DNA of 64,000 nt from an uncultured Prevotella sp. (GCA_900316015.1 ONBG01000007.1:1-64000); one strand, 5' to 3'; positions 44,867 to 54,298 are shown, counted from the first letter of the stretch. The notes: generated from the sequence alone by a model not told the origin. Numbers and translations: made by a program.

Positions 44867-46296
44867 AGCATGTATTGCGTAAGGAGCCAACCGTTATAAA
44901 TCCAGAGATAAAGGGTGAGAACAACCAGGAGGATCCTGAGTGCCTTCAGGAAGGATCTGTCGATTCTTAGCATCAGGAAGCCGATGGCTATGGGGATTGC
45001 GTAGATCCAGTGCGCTGCCATGATATACACCTCGTTGATGCCAAAGCCTAATCCCATGTGCAGGATCATATCGAACAGGAAGAAAGAGAGGGTGAGCCAC
45101 AGAAACTTAGACCGGTATCCGGCGATGATTCCCATGATAAACAGGAATACAATCATGGCTTCTACCGCATAGCTGATGGCCATGTCGTACTTGACGATGA
45201 CCGGACGGCCAATCAATGTGTCCTGAAGCAGGTGCTGCTGGTGCAATTGGATGGATTCCCCGAACAAGTTTTCTACCGCAGTCTCGCACCGGGAAGTGCT
45301 GATATCTGTCCATCCCATAAACTCTCCCTGTGTGATGGGCTTGCCCTTATGGGCATTCCAGGGCTGGCGATGGTCGCGCTTGAATTTCGCCTGCACCTTT
45401 TTCGCGATGACCGCCTTGACCCCTTGTGCGATCTGGGCTGAGTCTTGGGTGGAGGCTGTGTCAGCATATTGCGTATAGATCTTTTGCCGCAATTCCTTGT
45501 CCTTCTTCATCTTCGCCTCTTTCCGTGCCATTTCCTTGGGCCATACGAAAGTCCGGTATTCGAATTTAGCGAAGAGCCAGATGAGTGCAGCTGGAACAAG
45601 GATGGCAAAGACCAGGTATCTGGGGCGGAAGAAGCGCTTTCCATTGACGAACAAGGCTGCCATGAAGGTCTTCAATCCGTTGTTCAGGGAGATGCCCGCG
45701 GTGAACACGAACAGCAGGATGGTCTGCCAGCCCTTAAGCTTTCTTTGCCTTTTCATGCACATCCCACTGATGTAAAGCGTCATCAACAACATCATCATGG
45801 ATAAGACAAAATGGTCGGGTACCATGGTGGATACCATTACGTATGCGAAAGAAAAGTAGAAGGCAGAGAGGAGGGTAGCATCCACGCGTGGCAAGTCCAT
45901 GACCTCCCGGAAGATCCTATATAGGAAGATGTAGGAATAGAAGGCGCAAAAGACGAGTAGTGTAGCCACGACAAACTGCACACAGTTATGCCCTGTGAGC
46001 ATCATCAGTCCTTGGTTGATCTGGTTGGGGATATACATGAAGAACGCCAAGAGGGGATGCCGGAAAACGTTATATCCCGTTTCCCAGTTAGATACTACGG
46101 AATAGGTGAGCGGGTCAAAGCCGGACACGTGGAAGGTCCTGACAAACAGCTTGTGGTAATTATCCGTCAAACTGGAGTAGGGATCGTAATATTTGATGAT
46201 GGTGAGGGCGTTCAAGGCGATGAAAATGAGCAAGGCCATGAGGGCTTGCCACCTTTCTTCTTTCTTGATCTTGAATATATCCAATGGCTTCTTCAT
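44863..46296 (-). CDS. DUF6080-like multi-pass membrane protein, copy 3
   Basis: 477 residues, starting MKKPLDIFKIKKEERW. Blocks: SGFDPLTY, FRHPLLAFF, VPDHFVLSM, GISLNNG, GESIQLHQQHLL, NEVYIMAAHW. A long basic loop (about residues 255-315, EMARKEAKMKKDKELRQK and further) has charged coiled-coil character. It starts 2 bp after the gtrA stop and shares an ATGA overlap with copy 2, so it sits in one operon with UbiA, HAD and GtrA. Confidence 0.75.
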   Translation of the reverse strand: MKKPLDIFKIKKEERWQALMALLIFIALNALTIIKYYDPYSSLTDNYHKLFVRTFHVSGFDPLTYSVVSNWETGYNVFRHPLLAFFMYIPNQINQGLMMLTGHNCVQFVVATLLVFCAFYSYIFLYRIFREVMDLPRVDATLLSAFYFSFAYVMVSTMVPDHFVLSMMMLLMTLYISGMCMKRQRKLKGWQTILLFVFTAGISLNNGLKTFMAALFVNGKRFFRPRYLVFAILVPAALIWLFAKFEYRTFVWPKEMARKEAKMKKDKELRQKIYTQYADTASTQDSAQIAQGVKAVIAKKVQAKFKRDHRQPWNAHKGKPITQGEFMGWTDISTSRCETAVENLFGESIQLHQQHLLQDTLIGRPVIVKYDMAISYAVEAMIVFLFIMGIIAGYRSKFLWLTLSFFLFDMILHMGLGFGINEVYIMAAHWIYAIPIAIGFLMLRIDRSFLKALRILLVVLTLYLWIYNGWLLTQYML

Positions 46297-46298
46297 AT

Positions 46299-46736
46299 CT
46301 ATCGTTTTAAAAAGAATCTGACTAATAGGAAGTTAACGGGTACGCAGATGCAGAACATGGGGATGGGTGCCCACTGTTTGCTGAGTCCTAACCACAGGAA
46401 GAAGTTCAGCGTGACCATCTGGAGCAGGTAGTTCACCACATGTGAGAATGCGAATCCAGCTCCGTGCTTGGCGTTTGCCTTCACCCTGAACGTGAAATGC
46501 GTGGATGCGAAGAAGTTAAAGATAAAGCTGATGATGTACCCTACCGTCATGCAAACTGACGAATAGAAGTGCATGCTCGCCTTCGGCTCATCGTCCCCGA
46601 TCAGCAAGGTGAGGGCATAATAGATGCCGTATTGGATGGCAGTAGCTGTGATGCCCACGATACCGAAGCGGATGATCTCCCCGAATCCTTGTCGCTTATC
46701 TTTCCCTAAATGGCTTGTAAAATCCCGTATTGGCAT
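46299..46736 (-). CDS. GtrA-family small membrane protein
   Basis: 145 residues with four membrane helices: FGIVGITATAIQYGIYYAL, VGYIISFIFNFFAST and two more. GtrA proteins are thought to move or present polyprenyl-phosphate sugars across the inner membrane (for example glucosyl- or arabinosyl-phosphoprenol). The gene overlaps the HAD phosphatase gene by 41 bp. No other Met is placed suitably, and the basic leader (RDFTSHLGKDKRQGFG) before helix 1 is normal. Confidence 0.88.
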   Translation of the reverse strand: MPIRDFTSHLGKDKRQGFGEIIRFGIVGITATAIQYGIYYALTLLIGDDEPKASMHFYSSVCMTVGYIISFIFNFFASTHFTFRVKANAKHGAGFAFSHVVNYLLQMVTLNFFLWLGLSKQWAPIPMFCICVPVNFLLVRFFLKR

Positions 46737-47301
46737 ATGCTAACAGTTCTTGGTCGCCCCGGCTGTCGCCAAAGGCAGTGATATCATAGTCCTCCCGCTT
46801 TCCTTTTAATATTTCCTGTATCCTCTTGACTTTTTCCTTCCCATAGCAGTTGGATGTCAGGAAATGTCCTGTCACCCGATGATCGGTCACTTCGATCTGT
46901 GTGCCCAATATCCTGATGCTCCCTTCCGGGAAGTCGTTGAAGAACGGTCTTACCCAGTTGTCAATGCTGGCACTGACAACGATGACGATGGCATGTGCGT
47001 TGACAGCTTTTCGGAGCATGTTCCATCCTTGGGGGCGGATCAGGTCTTTTCTGTCTTCGGCAAATCGATCGCAACACGCTTGGAAGTCGCTGATCTCCAT
47101 TCCCTTGAAATAAAAGGAGAAGATCTTCTCCTTTGCCTTGCCATTAGGATAGAGATGGAGCTTCATCAGGATGAGGAGCGGACTGAACAAGAGGAATCCC
47201 CCGATGAAAGCAGCCGTCCCCTTGGCATGGCGGATAAACTGCAAGAGGGTATCCTGGGTCGTCAGGGTACCGTCAAAGTCGAAAGCATACACCTCGGTCA
47301 T
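46696..47301 (-). CDS. HAD-IB-type phosphatase
   Basis: 201 residues from MTEVYAFDFDGTLTTQD; the start overlaps the stop of the prenyltransferase by 4 bp (ATGA), which decides it over the ATG 12 codons upstream. HAD motif I is DFDGTLT, motif II VVSAS, a Lys in YGKEKVKRI and motif IV FGDSRGDQELL. In this operon it may dephosphorylate polyprenyl-phosphate-ribose-5-phosphate made by the UbiA-type enzyme, which is inference. A HAD-UbiA fusion of this kind occurs in other bacteria, as far as I recall. Confidence 0.88.
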   Translation of the reverse strand: MTEVYAFDFDGTLTTQDTLLQFIRHAKGTAAFIGGFLLFSPLLILMKLHLYPNGKAKEKIFSFYFKGMEISDFQACCDRFAEDRKDLIRPQGWNMLRKAVNAHAIVIVVSASIDNWVRPFFNDFPEGSIRILGTQIEVTDHRVTGHFLTSNCYGKEKVKRIQEILKGKREDYDITAFGDSRGDQELLAYANTGFYKPFRER

Positions 47302-48185
47302 AAGATATAGATAAAGAATAAGAACGACAATATCCAAGCCAAGACAATCAATTGCGTGAAATGGTCTTTGAGAATGACCTTCGTTGGGTCTCCGCTTTTC
47401 TTGTCGACGACGGCAATCTGGATGTAGCGGAGCAGTCCTAAGAGGACAAAGACGCTGGTCAGATAGAGATGTTGGGTATGAAAGCGTCCCGTGACCTCAG
47501 GGGAAACGGTGTACATGATGTAGCAGACGAGTGTCACTCCTGATGTAATGGTAATCGCTTGGTTGATAAACGTGAGGTTATACCTACTGGTATTCTTCCT
47601 CGGAGCTTCCCCCGTCTCGTTCATTTTCAACACGTCATCGCGTCTTTTGGCAAAAGAGAGGAACAGCGTGAGCAGGAACGTCATGAGGACAATCCAGTTG
47701 GTCAGCGAGATATCTGTCGCCTCGCCCCCCGCGAGGATTCTTAATACGAAGCCGAAGGCAATGATACACACGTCCAAGATGGCGTATTGCTTGAGCTTAG
47801 CACAGTAGCAGAGGTTCAAGACCCAATAAAATAAGATGACGCCACCTGTCTTAAGCCGATAGTCGGGCAGCAACAGGATCGTTAGCATGGAGAGCAAGAT
47901 CATCAGTACCATCAGTCCATAAGCCAGTTTCACGCTGATGATGCCGGCTGCTACCGGTCGGTGGCACTTGACTGGGTGCTTCCGGTCGGCCTCCACGTCC
48001 ACTACGTCGTTGAAACAGTAGATCGAGGAAGCGGCGAATGAAAAGGAAAGGAATGTGACGAAGGCTGCCCACAGGTCTTGGGGATCGAGCAGACTGCCTC
48101 CAAAAAACAGGGGAATGAAGACAAAGGCGTTCTTGATCCACTGCTTGGGTCGAATGACTTGAATTAATCCTTCTATCGTATTCAT
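47298..48185 (-). CDS. UbiA-family prenyltransferase, decaprenyl-phosphate phosphoribosyltransferase-like
   Basis: 295 residues with eight or nine helices. The UbiA motifs are NDVVDVEADRKHP (Mg/phosphate site) and a second YCFNDV / SFAKRRDD type motif. Together with RPKQWIKNAFVFIPLFFGG at the N-terminus, this is the DPPR-synthase-like branch, which puts phosphoribose on decaprenyl phosphate. Other UbiA members make quinones, but the GtrA/HAD neighbours argue for a polyprenyl-phosphate sugar. It starts 36 bp after the acyltransferase stop. Confidence 0.88.
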   Translation of the reverse strand: MNTIEGLIQVIRPKQWIKNAFVFIPLFFGGSLLDPQDLWAAFVTFLSFSFAASSIYCFNDVVDVEADRKHPVKCHRPVAAGIISVKLAYGLMVLMILLSMLTILLLPDYRLKTGGVILFYWVLNLCYCAKLKQYAILDVCIIAFGFVLRILAGGEATDISLTNWIVLMTFLLTLFLSFAKRRDDVLKMNETGEAPRKNTSRYNLTFINQAITITSGVTLVCYIMYTVSPEVTGRFHTQHLYLTSVFVLLGLLRYIQIAVVDKKSGDPTKVILKDHFTQLIVLAWILSFLFFIYIL

Positions 48186-48221
48186 CTTTTATAGGTTGGT
48201 TGATGCACGGATAGCTGTTGG

Positions 48222-49232
48222 CTATGGGCGCGTAGGATGAGTGGTTTCCTGATGAGAGAGCCTGCTGATGCCCCATTCGATACACTTGTGTAGGATCCAC
48301 GCCAAGGGGATCGTGACCAGGATGGTGAGCAGAGCCGTGGGCCAATAGCCCAAATGGTAGGGCTTGATGTAGGTCATTACGAAATGCAAATGCAACAGGT
48401 AAGCTTCCAGGCTGATCGTGCCGAAGAATCTCCAGAAGGCATTGAACCATTGAGGCATGCGCCTGAGTACCCGATTGAGCATCAATATCGTGGAAATGGT
48501 AAAGGGAATGTAGATCATCCGCTCCACGTAAAGCGGGAACTTCCCATGGGTCATCTGCTCTAAGTAGAGCGTGGAACCGAAGGACATCACGAAAGCAAGG
48601 ATCAGCATCCAGATGCCTGCGCCATCGATTTCTTTCTTCTCCTTGACCATCTCACCAAAGTTGATGCCGATGAAGAAGATAGGAACCCTGCTCCAGAAAA
48701 TCTCCAAATGCCCTACGGCATGGTGGATGGGGGGCACCCATTGTACTAAGATGCACCATAAGACCATCAGCACCGGCAGCCATCTGTAGATAGGATGCTT
48801 GCGGAGAAGCATCATATAGGGTGGGGCGAGGAGGTAGAGAGCCATGATGGCAGGGATGTACCAGAAGGTCAGTTCGTCATATCTCCAGAAGTCCCAGTTG
48901 ATGGTGAGCTCTCCGATCAGGTCGACCCAGTCGCCGGAAAACCTTGGAATGTAATACAAACAGGCGATGATAAGCCATGCTGGATAGATCCGGATGAAAC
49001 GCCTCCAGTAGAATCGCTTGAGATGGGGCGTCTTCATCCAAGAGAACCAAAGTCCCACCCCACTGAGGAACAGGAAGATATCCACGCCGACATTTCCGCA
49101 GCGATGCAATCCGAAAAACATGTCGTTGCGAGGCAAGGCTGTATGGAAGAGGATGATGAACAACATGGCAAGTCCCATTTGCTCTCCTCTGTATTTGCTG
49201 ATATTGGCAAGTTCAATGCTCGGTACTTTCAT
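48222..49232 (-). CDS. Acyltransferase-3 family membrane protein, copy 1
   Basis: 336 residues and about ten membrane helices. The acyltransferase-3 (OafA/YrhL) pattern shows in MLFIILFHTALPR near the start with a conserved His, GVDIFLFLSGVGLWFS and WRRFIRIYPAWLI. Such proteins acetylate or otherwise acylate surface glycans. Substrate unknown. A second copy lies 6 bp upstream. Confidence 0.88.
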   Translation of the reverse strand: MKVPSIELANISKYRGEQMGLAMLFIILFHTALPRNDMFFGLHRCGNVGVDIFLFLSGVGLWFSWMKTPHLKRFYWRRFIRIYPAWLIIACLYYIPRFSGDWVDLIGELTINWDFWRYDELTFWYIPAIMALYLLAPPYMMLLRKHPIYRWLPVLMVLWCILVQWVPPIHHAVGHLEIFWSRVPIFFIGINFGEMVKEKKEIDGAGIWMLILAFVMSFGSTLYLEQMTHGKFPLYVERMIYIPFTISTILMLNRVLRRMPQWFNAFWRFFGTISLEAYLLHLHFVMTYIKPYHLGYWPTALLTILVTIPLAWILHKCIEWGISRLSHQETTHPTRP

Positions 49233-49238
49233 GACTTC

Positions 49239-50327
49239 TTAGGGTTTGGGTGAAGGAATCCTTTTGATTACTTCTTTGAACAACCATGCCAGGCACACGC
49301 TGGCAACGATATAGAGTAACAATCCTGTATAGATATCCCCCTCTCTGCTGATGGGAATGAAGATCTTTCTGGTGATGGGATGACAGACAAACAGGGCGGC
49401 AGAGATCGTTCCTACCCATTCCAAGGGATGGAATATCCTCTCTTTCATCCGTAAGCGGAGTCCTTGTCCTCCTGTTGGGCTGATCAATTGCACGAAGGCA
49501 ATGGACCCTAAGCAGATCCATACGGGAACGAATGCCCATAGATAGAAATTAAGACTGAACAGATAGTCGGCACACAAGGACAGAAGCAGCAGCCCCCAGA
49601 GATATCCCCGGCTGAGCGACCGATGCCCATAGCGGGCATAGAGCAGTCCTAATCCGAACGGCAACATGCCACCCATGAAATTATAACGATACCGGTTCAA
49701 GGCATCTCCTTCAGGTGATAAGCACATCTGAATGACAACACATACCGCCATCAGTCCAACTGTCCATCCCCAATGCTTGCGGTAGAGAAGCAAGCGGTAG
49801 ACAAGGTAGAGCTGCAACATCAGCCCAAAGAACCAATAAGGACCAGGCCAGATGATATGGTCGGGATCGGGAAGGACATTGTTGAACATCAACAGTTGTG
49901 CCACGACATCCAGGAATTGGTAGTGATGCTGTCCTGCCGTGATGGCATCGACCATGGTAAAGGCCACAAACCCGACGATCATCATCTTGAACAACTTGAG
50001 GAAGTGATACCGGATGAAATGGTATCTCGTTGTGGCTGAGGAGCCCTTGTCTTGTCGCTCATATTTCTTGACCAATCCGTAGGCACTGAGGAAGAGGAAG
50101 ACAGGGACACCATAATGCCCGAAGAAAGAGAGGAGATGAGCCACTATTTTCTCGTCCATGCCGATAAGAACTTGGTTCAGCCAATCCACGTTCTTCTGTG
50201 AAAAGGTGTATTCGTTCTCCTTCACGATCGGGTTGAGCCAATGGCAATAGTTGTGAAGGAAAATACCGATGATGGCAATGCCACGGAGGGCATTGCATTC
50301 TGCCCGTGTCAGTTGTTCCGTCTTCAT
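49239..50327 (-). CDS. Acyltransferase-3 family membrane protein, copy 2
   Basis: 362 residues and about ten helices. LRGIAIIGIFLHNYCHWL near residue 13 holds the typical His, followed by GHYGVPVFLFLSAYGLVKKYE. It differs clearly from copy 1 in sequence, so the two probably act on different sugars or positions. Its start overlaps the stop of the upstream phosphoethanolamine-transferase-like gene by 4 bp. Confidence 0.87.
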   Translation of the reverse strand: MKTEQLTRAECNALRGIAIIGIFLHNYCHWLNPIVKENEYTFSQKNVDWLNQVLIGMDEKIVAHLLSFFGHYGVPVFLFLSAYGLVKKYERQDKGSSATTRYHFIRYHFLKLFKMMIVGFVAFTMVDAITAGQHHYQFLDVVAQLLMFNNVLPDPDHIIWPGPYWFFGLMLQLYLVYRLLLYRKHWGWTVGLMAVCVVIQMCLSPEGDALNRYRYNFMGGMLPFGLGLLYARYGHRSLSRGYLWGLLLLSLCADYLFSLNFYLWAFVPVWICLGSIAFVQLISPTGGQGLRLRMKERIFHPLEWVGTISAALFVCHPITRKIFIPISREGDIYTGLLLYIVASVCLAWLFKEVIKRIPSPKP

Positions 50328-52165
50328 TTCTTGGGTTTTAGCTTGTCATAATCAGTAGTTCCCTTGAGTATTCTCGGACGGTCCTCGTCGTAGTCCGGGC
50401 TGATGACATTATAGATTGCATGATAACTTGGCGTATGGATGCCCGCCAAATAGACCAACAGATGGGGGAGGGCATCGGTCATGAACTTGCGCTTGCGAGC
50501 TTGGACGATGGCCTGATAGATTTCCGGATGCTTGACCGCATATCGATGGGAGCAATAGATCCAGAAAGGGATCTGGAACTCGTAATGGGCTAAGTCCCAG
50601 TCGATGTCCGCGGAATGGTTCCTGCAGATGAACCCTCTGTTTCCCTCATAGCATTCCTCTCCATGGTCAGGCATATAGATGACGATGGCATCTTGGTTCT
50701 CAAAGCGCTTGACGATCTGGTCGACGATGGAGTCATTATAGAGGACGGCATTGTCGTAGTCAGCCAAGATGCGCCTTTGTTTCTCGTTGAGTTCCGGACG
50801 CTTGTTGAGATAGTCATCTGCAGTAAACTTCTTCCTGTCGTTGGGATAACGCTGCCTGTAGTTGACGTGCTGCCCAATGAGGTGGAAGATAATGAGGTTA
50901 TGCTCTTTGTTCAGGCTCTTCAGGCTGTCGTCATACTCCTTGATCAATCCTGCGTCATAACGGTAGAGCCGTGTGTTCCGGCTATCAAACTGGGCCTTGC
51001 TGAGCGTGGGGTTGTTCAGGAAGAATCCTCCGCTGAAATCATATACCGCCTCTTTTGCCTTGGGCAGGAACTGGTTGGTGATAAATGTCACATGATACCC
51101 AGCCTTGCGGAAGAGTTCCGGGAACAGGGGATAGTCGCACCATTCTCCTTTTTGCCCCACCACATGCATGGACAGGACGTTCTTGAATACGAAACTGGTC
51201 AGGTTCCACGGTGCTACGACATCTGTGAACTTCACTAACAGACCACTTTTCTCCCGTTTGACTTGGCGTGGCGTCGTGGGCATGAAATATCCATATTGCT
51301 GGTCGTGCTGGCGCCCATAGCTCTCTCCGATGATCAACACAATGTTCGGACTGCGGTAGGAGCAACTGTCTACTTGGATATGGTTGGCAGCTTCGATGCA
51401 CTTCGTAATCTGCTGCGAAGCTAACTCGTTGGCATAAATGCTGAAGACCAGTCTGTAAATTGGCATATAGAGATTGGCGTGGTCCTTTTCGGTAAGCGTA
51501 TGCTCGACCTCGCCAATGGTAGAACCGGACATCAACTTGCACATGGCAGCTTTGTTATGGGCACAAGCAATAGCACTGTAGACCAACAAGCACAGGGAGA
51601 GGGTTCCCCACAACGGGGCACTCTTCTTCCAAAAGGCGATGGAACGTCGTTCACTTTCTTGAAGGAAAATCTTGTTCCGATAGCTCAGGTGTGCCCTTAG
51701 TCTGGGCAGGAACACTTTCGCAATGTGGACCAGGATGAGCATTAGGATCCATCCTACGGGTGAGAAAATCACGTCTGCAGACAGATATGATCGCAGGAAA
51801 TCACCGGCTTCCCTACTGTCGGTTTCCCCAACTAACAAAAGCATTGTCGGAGTGATGGTCGACTGGAACTTGACAAAGCAATAGACATCGATCAAGGCAA
51901 GGGAATAGAGAATGAAATACAGGAACCCTTTGACCCATGTCCTGGCCTTTTGGGGGATGGCAGTCAGGATCAGGCAAAGAAGATAGATGTCAAGGAATAA
52001 TTCTGCATACGTATGCTCATAAATGGTAGCTCCTTTCTGATGAGGAAGGGTTTCCCATGCGCAAAGCAAGCCGAGCAGGTACATGAACACGAAAAAAGCA
52101 GCATTGGTCTTGATTGGAGTGAAGACCATGGAGACAAATCGCGTAATCAGATTCCTAATTTTCAT
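50324..52165 (-). CDS. Phosphoethanolamine transferase-like sulfatase-fold membrane protein
   Basis: 613 residues: five N-terminal helices (about 20-205), then a periplasmic sulfatase-fold domain. LIIGESYGRQH (metal Glu281), the probable nucleophile Thr323 in APWNLTSF and YMPDHGEECYEG (second metal site) fit EptA-type enzymes, which move phosphoethanolamine from phosphatidylethanolamine to lipid A or core sugars. Phosphoglycerol transfer is an alternative. It is first in the large operon that ends at 43640, with a -7 box just upstream, and suggests LPS modification. Confidence 0.86.
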   Translation of the reverse strand: MKIRNLITRFVSMVFTPIKTNAAFFVFMYLLGLLCAWETLPHQKGATIYEHTYAELFLDIYLLCLILTAIPQKARTWVKGFLYFILYSLALIDVYCFVKFQSTITPTMLLLVGETDSREAGDFLRSYLSADVIFSPVGWILMLILVHIAKVFLPRLRAHLSYRNKIFLQESERRSIAFWKKSAPLWGTLSLCLLVYSAIACAHNKAAMCKLMSGSTIGEVEHTLTEKDHANLYMPIYRLVFSIYANELASQQITKCIEAANHIQVDSCSYRSPNIVLIIGESYGRQHDQQYGYFMPTTPRQVKREKSGLLVKFTDVVAPWNLTSFVFKNVLSMHVVGQKGEWCDYPLFPELFRKAGYHVTFITNQFLPKAKEAVYDFSGGFFLNNPTLSKAQFDSRNTRLYRYDAGLIKEYDDSLKSLNKEHNLIIFHLIGQHVNYRQRYPNDRKKFTADDYLNKRPELNEKQRRILADYDNAVLYNDSIVDQIVKRFENQDAIVIYMPDHGEECYEGNRGFICRNHSADIDWDLAHYEFQIPFWIYCSHRYAVKHPEIYQAIVQARKRKFMTDALPHLLVYLAGIHTPSYHAIYNVISPDYDEDRPRILKGTTDYDKLKPKK

Positions 52166-52188
52166 TCGAGTATATTTATGTATGCGTG

Positions 52189-52196
52189 CAAAGATA
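52189..52196 (-). promoter_or_regulatory. -7 box of the 52165-43640 operon
   Basis: TATCTTTG on the minus strand matches TAnnTTTG, 23 bp before the ATG; no TTTG at the -33 distance. It lies in the 56-bp gap after nadD, so read-through from the nadD unit is also possible. Confidence 0.6.
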
Positions 52197-52221
52197 GTGA
52201 AAAAAACAATATCCCGGCTGG

Positions 52222-52791
52222 TTATTGATAGTATTTTCTTACCAAATCGGCAATAGAGTCGGGTACCAAGCCCTGGATCGGCTTCCCTTCCTTCACTTTT
52301 TTACGGATGTCAGTACTGCTGACAGGGTATAGCTTGGCATCGATGAAGTGAACGCTTTGAGGCAGTTTCCGCTCGTCAATGGGATAGTTTTTCCGGGGGT
52401 AGACAAAGATCTCATGCTCAGCAATGATCTCGTCGGGATGCCCCCATCTGTCAAATGCCAACCAGTTGTCGGCACCAATGATCAAGGCAAAGTCCCGATC
52501 TGGGAAGTCCTTCCTAAGGGCACGCAAGGTCTTCCACGTATAGGAGGGTTTCTCTAAATGGAACTCATAATCTGAGGCGATCAGTCCTTTCTCATTGTGC
52601 AAGGCGATCTGGATCATTTGGAGACGCTTCTCATCCGCTAAGAGATTGTCATTGATTTTGAATGGATTTTGCGGAGAGACGACAAACCATATCTCATCCA
52701 AGGGAGTCGACCTCAGCAATTGCCTTGCCAAGGCGATATGCCCCACGTGTATCGGGTCGAATGACCCTCCGTAAACCCCTGTCTTGATCAT
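52222..52791 (-). CDS. nadD: Nicotinate-nucleotide adenylyltransferase
   Basis: 189 residues (EC 2.7.7.18), making deamido-NAD in NAD biosynthesis. The nucleotidyltransferase motifs are GVYGGSFDPIHVGHIAL at the N-terminus and VSSTDIRKKVKEGKP near residue 158. LIIGADNWLAFDRW in the middle fits NadD. It lies 6 bp after gmk. Confidence 0.95.
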   Translation of the reverse strand: MIKTGVYGGSFDPIHVGHIALARQLLRSTPLDEIWFVVSPQNPFKINDNLLADEKRLQMIQIALHNEKGLIASDYEFHLEKPSYTWKTLRALRKDFPDRDFALIIGADNWLAFDRWGHPDEIIAEHEIFVYPRKNYPIDERKLPQSVHFIDAKLYPVSSTDIRKKVKEGKPIQGLVPDSIADLVRKYYQ

Positions 52792-52797
52792 GGGATC

Positions 52798-53379
52798 CTA
52801 TTTGGATGATGCCTCTAAGAACTCCTTGATGTCGGTATATGCCTCTTGCTCAGCCTTCTCAAGGTTGTCATTGATCACCACCTTGTCAAACTCCGGTGCA
52901 AAGGTCAGCTCGTAGGAAGCCCGGGCAAGCCGTTCTTCTATCACCTCAGGGGTATCGGTTCCCCGTCCTGTGAGTCGTTGCCGGAGAACCGCTAACGAAG
53001 GAGGCTGTATGAAAATGCTTAGGGCCCTGGTGCCGTAAAACTTCTTGATATTACATCCTCCCTTTACGTCTACGTCGAAGACAACGATATGCCCGGCTTC
53101 TGACTGCTTCTCTACCTGCGCTTTCAATGTGCCGTAAAAGCGGTTGTGATAAACCTCCTCGTATTCCAAGAACTCTTGGTTCTCAATCCGTTTCTTGAAC
53201 TCTTCCGGGGAGAGGAAGAAGTATTCCACTCCGTCTTGTTCTGTTCCCCTGGGAGGGCGGGAGGTACAGGATATGCTGAACCTTAGGTTCAATTCCGGGT
53301 GTTGGCTCATCAGCCAGTTGATAATGGTACTTTTCCCGGATCCGCTGGGTGCTGAAAAAATGATGAGTTTATGACTCAT
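52798..53379 (-). CDS. gmk: Guanylate kinase
   Basis: 193 residues (EC 2.7.4.8), phosphorylating GMP to GDP. The P-loop is SAPSGSGKSTI at residues 9-19, SCTSRPPRGTEQDGVEYFF holds the GMP site and VVFDVDVKGG the Walker-B-like strand. It follows yicC by 11 bp, a common order in Bacteroidota. Confidence 0.96.
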   Translation of the reverse strand: MSHKLIIFSAPSGSGKSTIINWLMSQHPELNLRFSISCTSRPPRGTEQDGVEYFFLSPEEFKKRIENQEFLEYEEVYHNRFYGTLKAQVEKQSEAGHIVVFDVDVKGGCNIKKFYGTRALSIFIQPPSLAVLRQRLTGRGTDTPEVIEERLARASYELTFAPEFDKVVINDNLEKAEQEAYTDIKEFLEASSK

Positions 53380-53390
53380 GTCGACCTCCT

Positions 53391-54266
53391 TTATAGTGCA
53401 TTCAATACCTGTTCCTTGATTTGCTCCAGTTCATCCTTCATCTTGACGACGATATTTTGCATCTCAGCCTGGTTGCTCTTGGAGCCCGTGGTGTTGATCT
53501 CTCTTCCCATCTCCTGTGCGATGAATCCCAGTTTCTTGCCCTGTCCATGGCCTTCTTCCATGGTCTCACGGAAATATCTCAGATGGTTGGCAAGTCGCTG
53601 CTTCTCTTCGCTGATATCCAACTTCTCGATGTAATAGATCAACTCCTGTTCTAAGCGGTTCTTGTCGTAGTCGACTTCCGGGATTTCCTTCAGTCCATCG
53701 ATGATCTTGGCACGTATCTTTTCCACCCTTGACTTTTCGTAAGGCTCGATGCTGGCTAACAGCTTCCCTATGTTATCAATCTTCTCTGTGAATTTCTTCT
53801 GCAAGGCAGCCCCTTCTTGGATGCGGAATTCAACAAGATGATGGATGGCTTCCTCGATGGCCGACTTGACCGCAACCCACTCTTCCTCTTCCAAGGTTTC
53901 TACTTCCGTCTTGGTGGTGACATCCGGAAGGCGCAACAGCGTATAGAACCAATCTTGGGGTTCAGGGATGCCGGTCTGGGCAGAGATTTCCTTGATCTGG
54001 TGATAATAGTTTTCTACCAAAGCCGTATTAATGGGAGTTGGGTCCACGATTGTGTCCTTTTCAATCCAAATAGAGAAGTCCACCTTGCCCCGTTCGAGTG
54101 CTTTGGCAATCATCTGCCTGATTTCCATCTCTTTCTCACGATAGAGAGGGGCTATGCGAGTAGAAAGGTCCAATGCCTTGCTATTCAACGATTTTATTTC
54201 AACATTAATCTTCTTGTCCTTGTAAGCAACGACAGATTTGCCGTAGCCCGTCATTGATTGTATCAT
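53391..54266 (-). CDS. yicC: YicC-family endoribonuclease-like protein
   Basis: 292 residues from MIQSMTGYGKSVVAYK, the usual family start; the frame nine codons longer lacks support. YicC proteins act in RNA turnover in E. coli (reported as an endoribonuclease). Signatures: IEIKSLNSKALDLSTRI-type block, LERGKVDFSIWIE, and the C-terminal GKKLGFIAQEMGREINTTGSK. It opens the yicC-gmk-nadD unit. Confidence 0.92.
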   Translation of the reverse strand: MIQSMTGYGKSVVAYKDKKINVEIKSLNSKALDLSTRIAPLYREKEMEIRQMIAKALERGKVDFSIWIEKDTIVDPTPINTALVENYYHQIKEISAQTGIPEPQDWFYTLLRLPDVTTKTEVETLEEEEWVAVKSAIEEAIHHLVEFRIQEGAALQKKFTEKIDNIGKLLASIEPYEKSRVEKIRAKIIDGLKEIPEVDYDKNRLEQELIYYIEKLDISEEKQRLANHLRYFRETMEEGHGQGKKLGFIAQEMGREINTTGSKSNQAEMQNIVVKMKDELEQIKEQVLNAL

Positions 54267-54290
54267 AGTGAGTTTATCGTTAAATTTCTG

Positions 54291-54298
54291 CAAAAGTA
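54291..54298 (-). promoter_or_regulatory. -7 box of yicC-gmk-nadD
   Basis: TACTTTTG on the minus strand matches TAnnTTTG, 24 bp before the yicC ATG at 54266. It also rules out the longer start at 54293, which would lie within the box. Confidence 0.65.
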
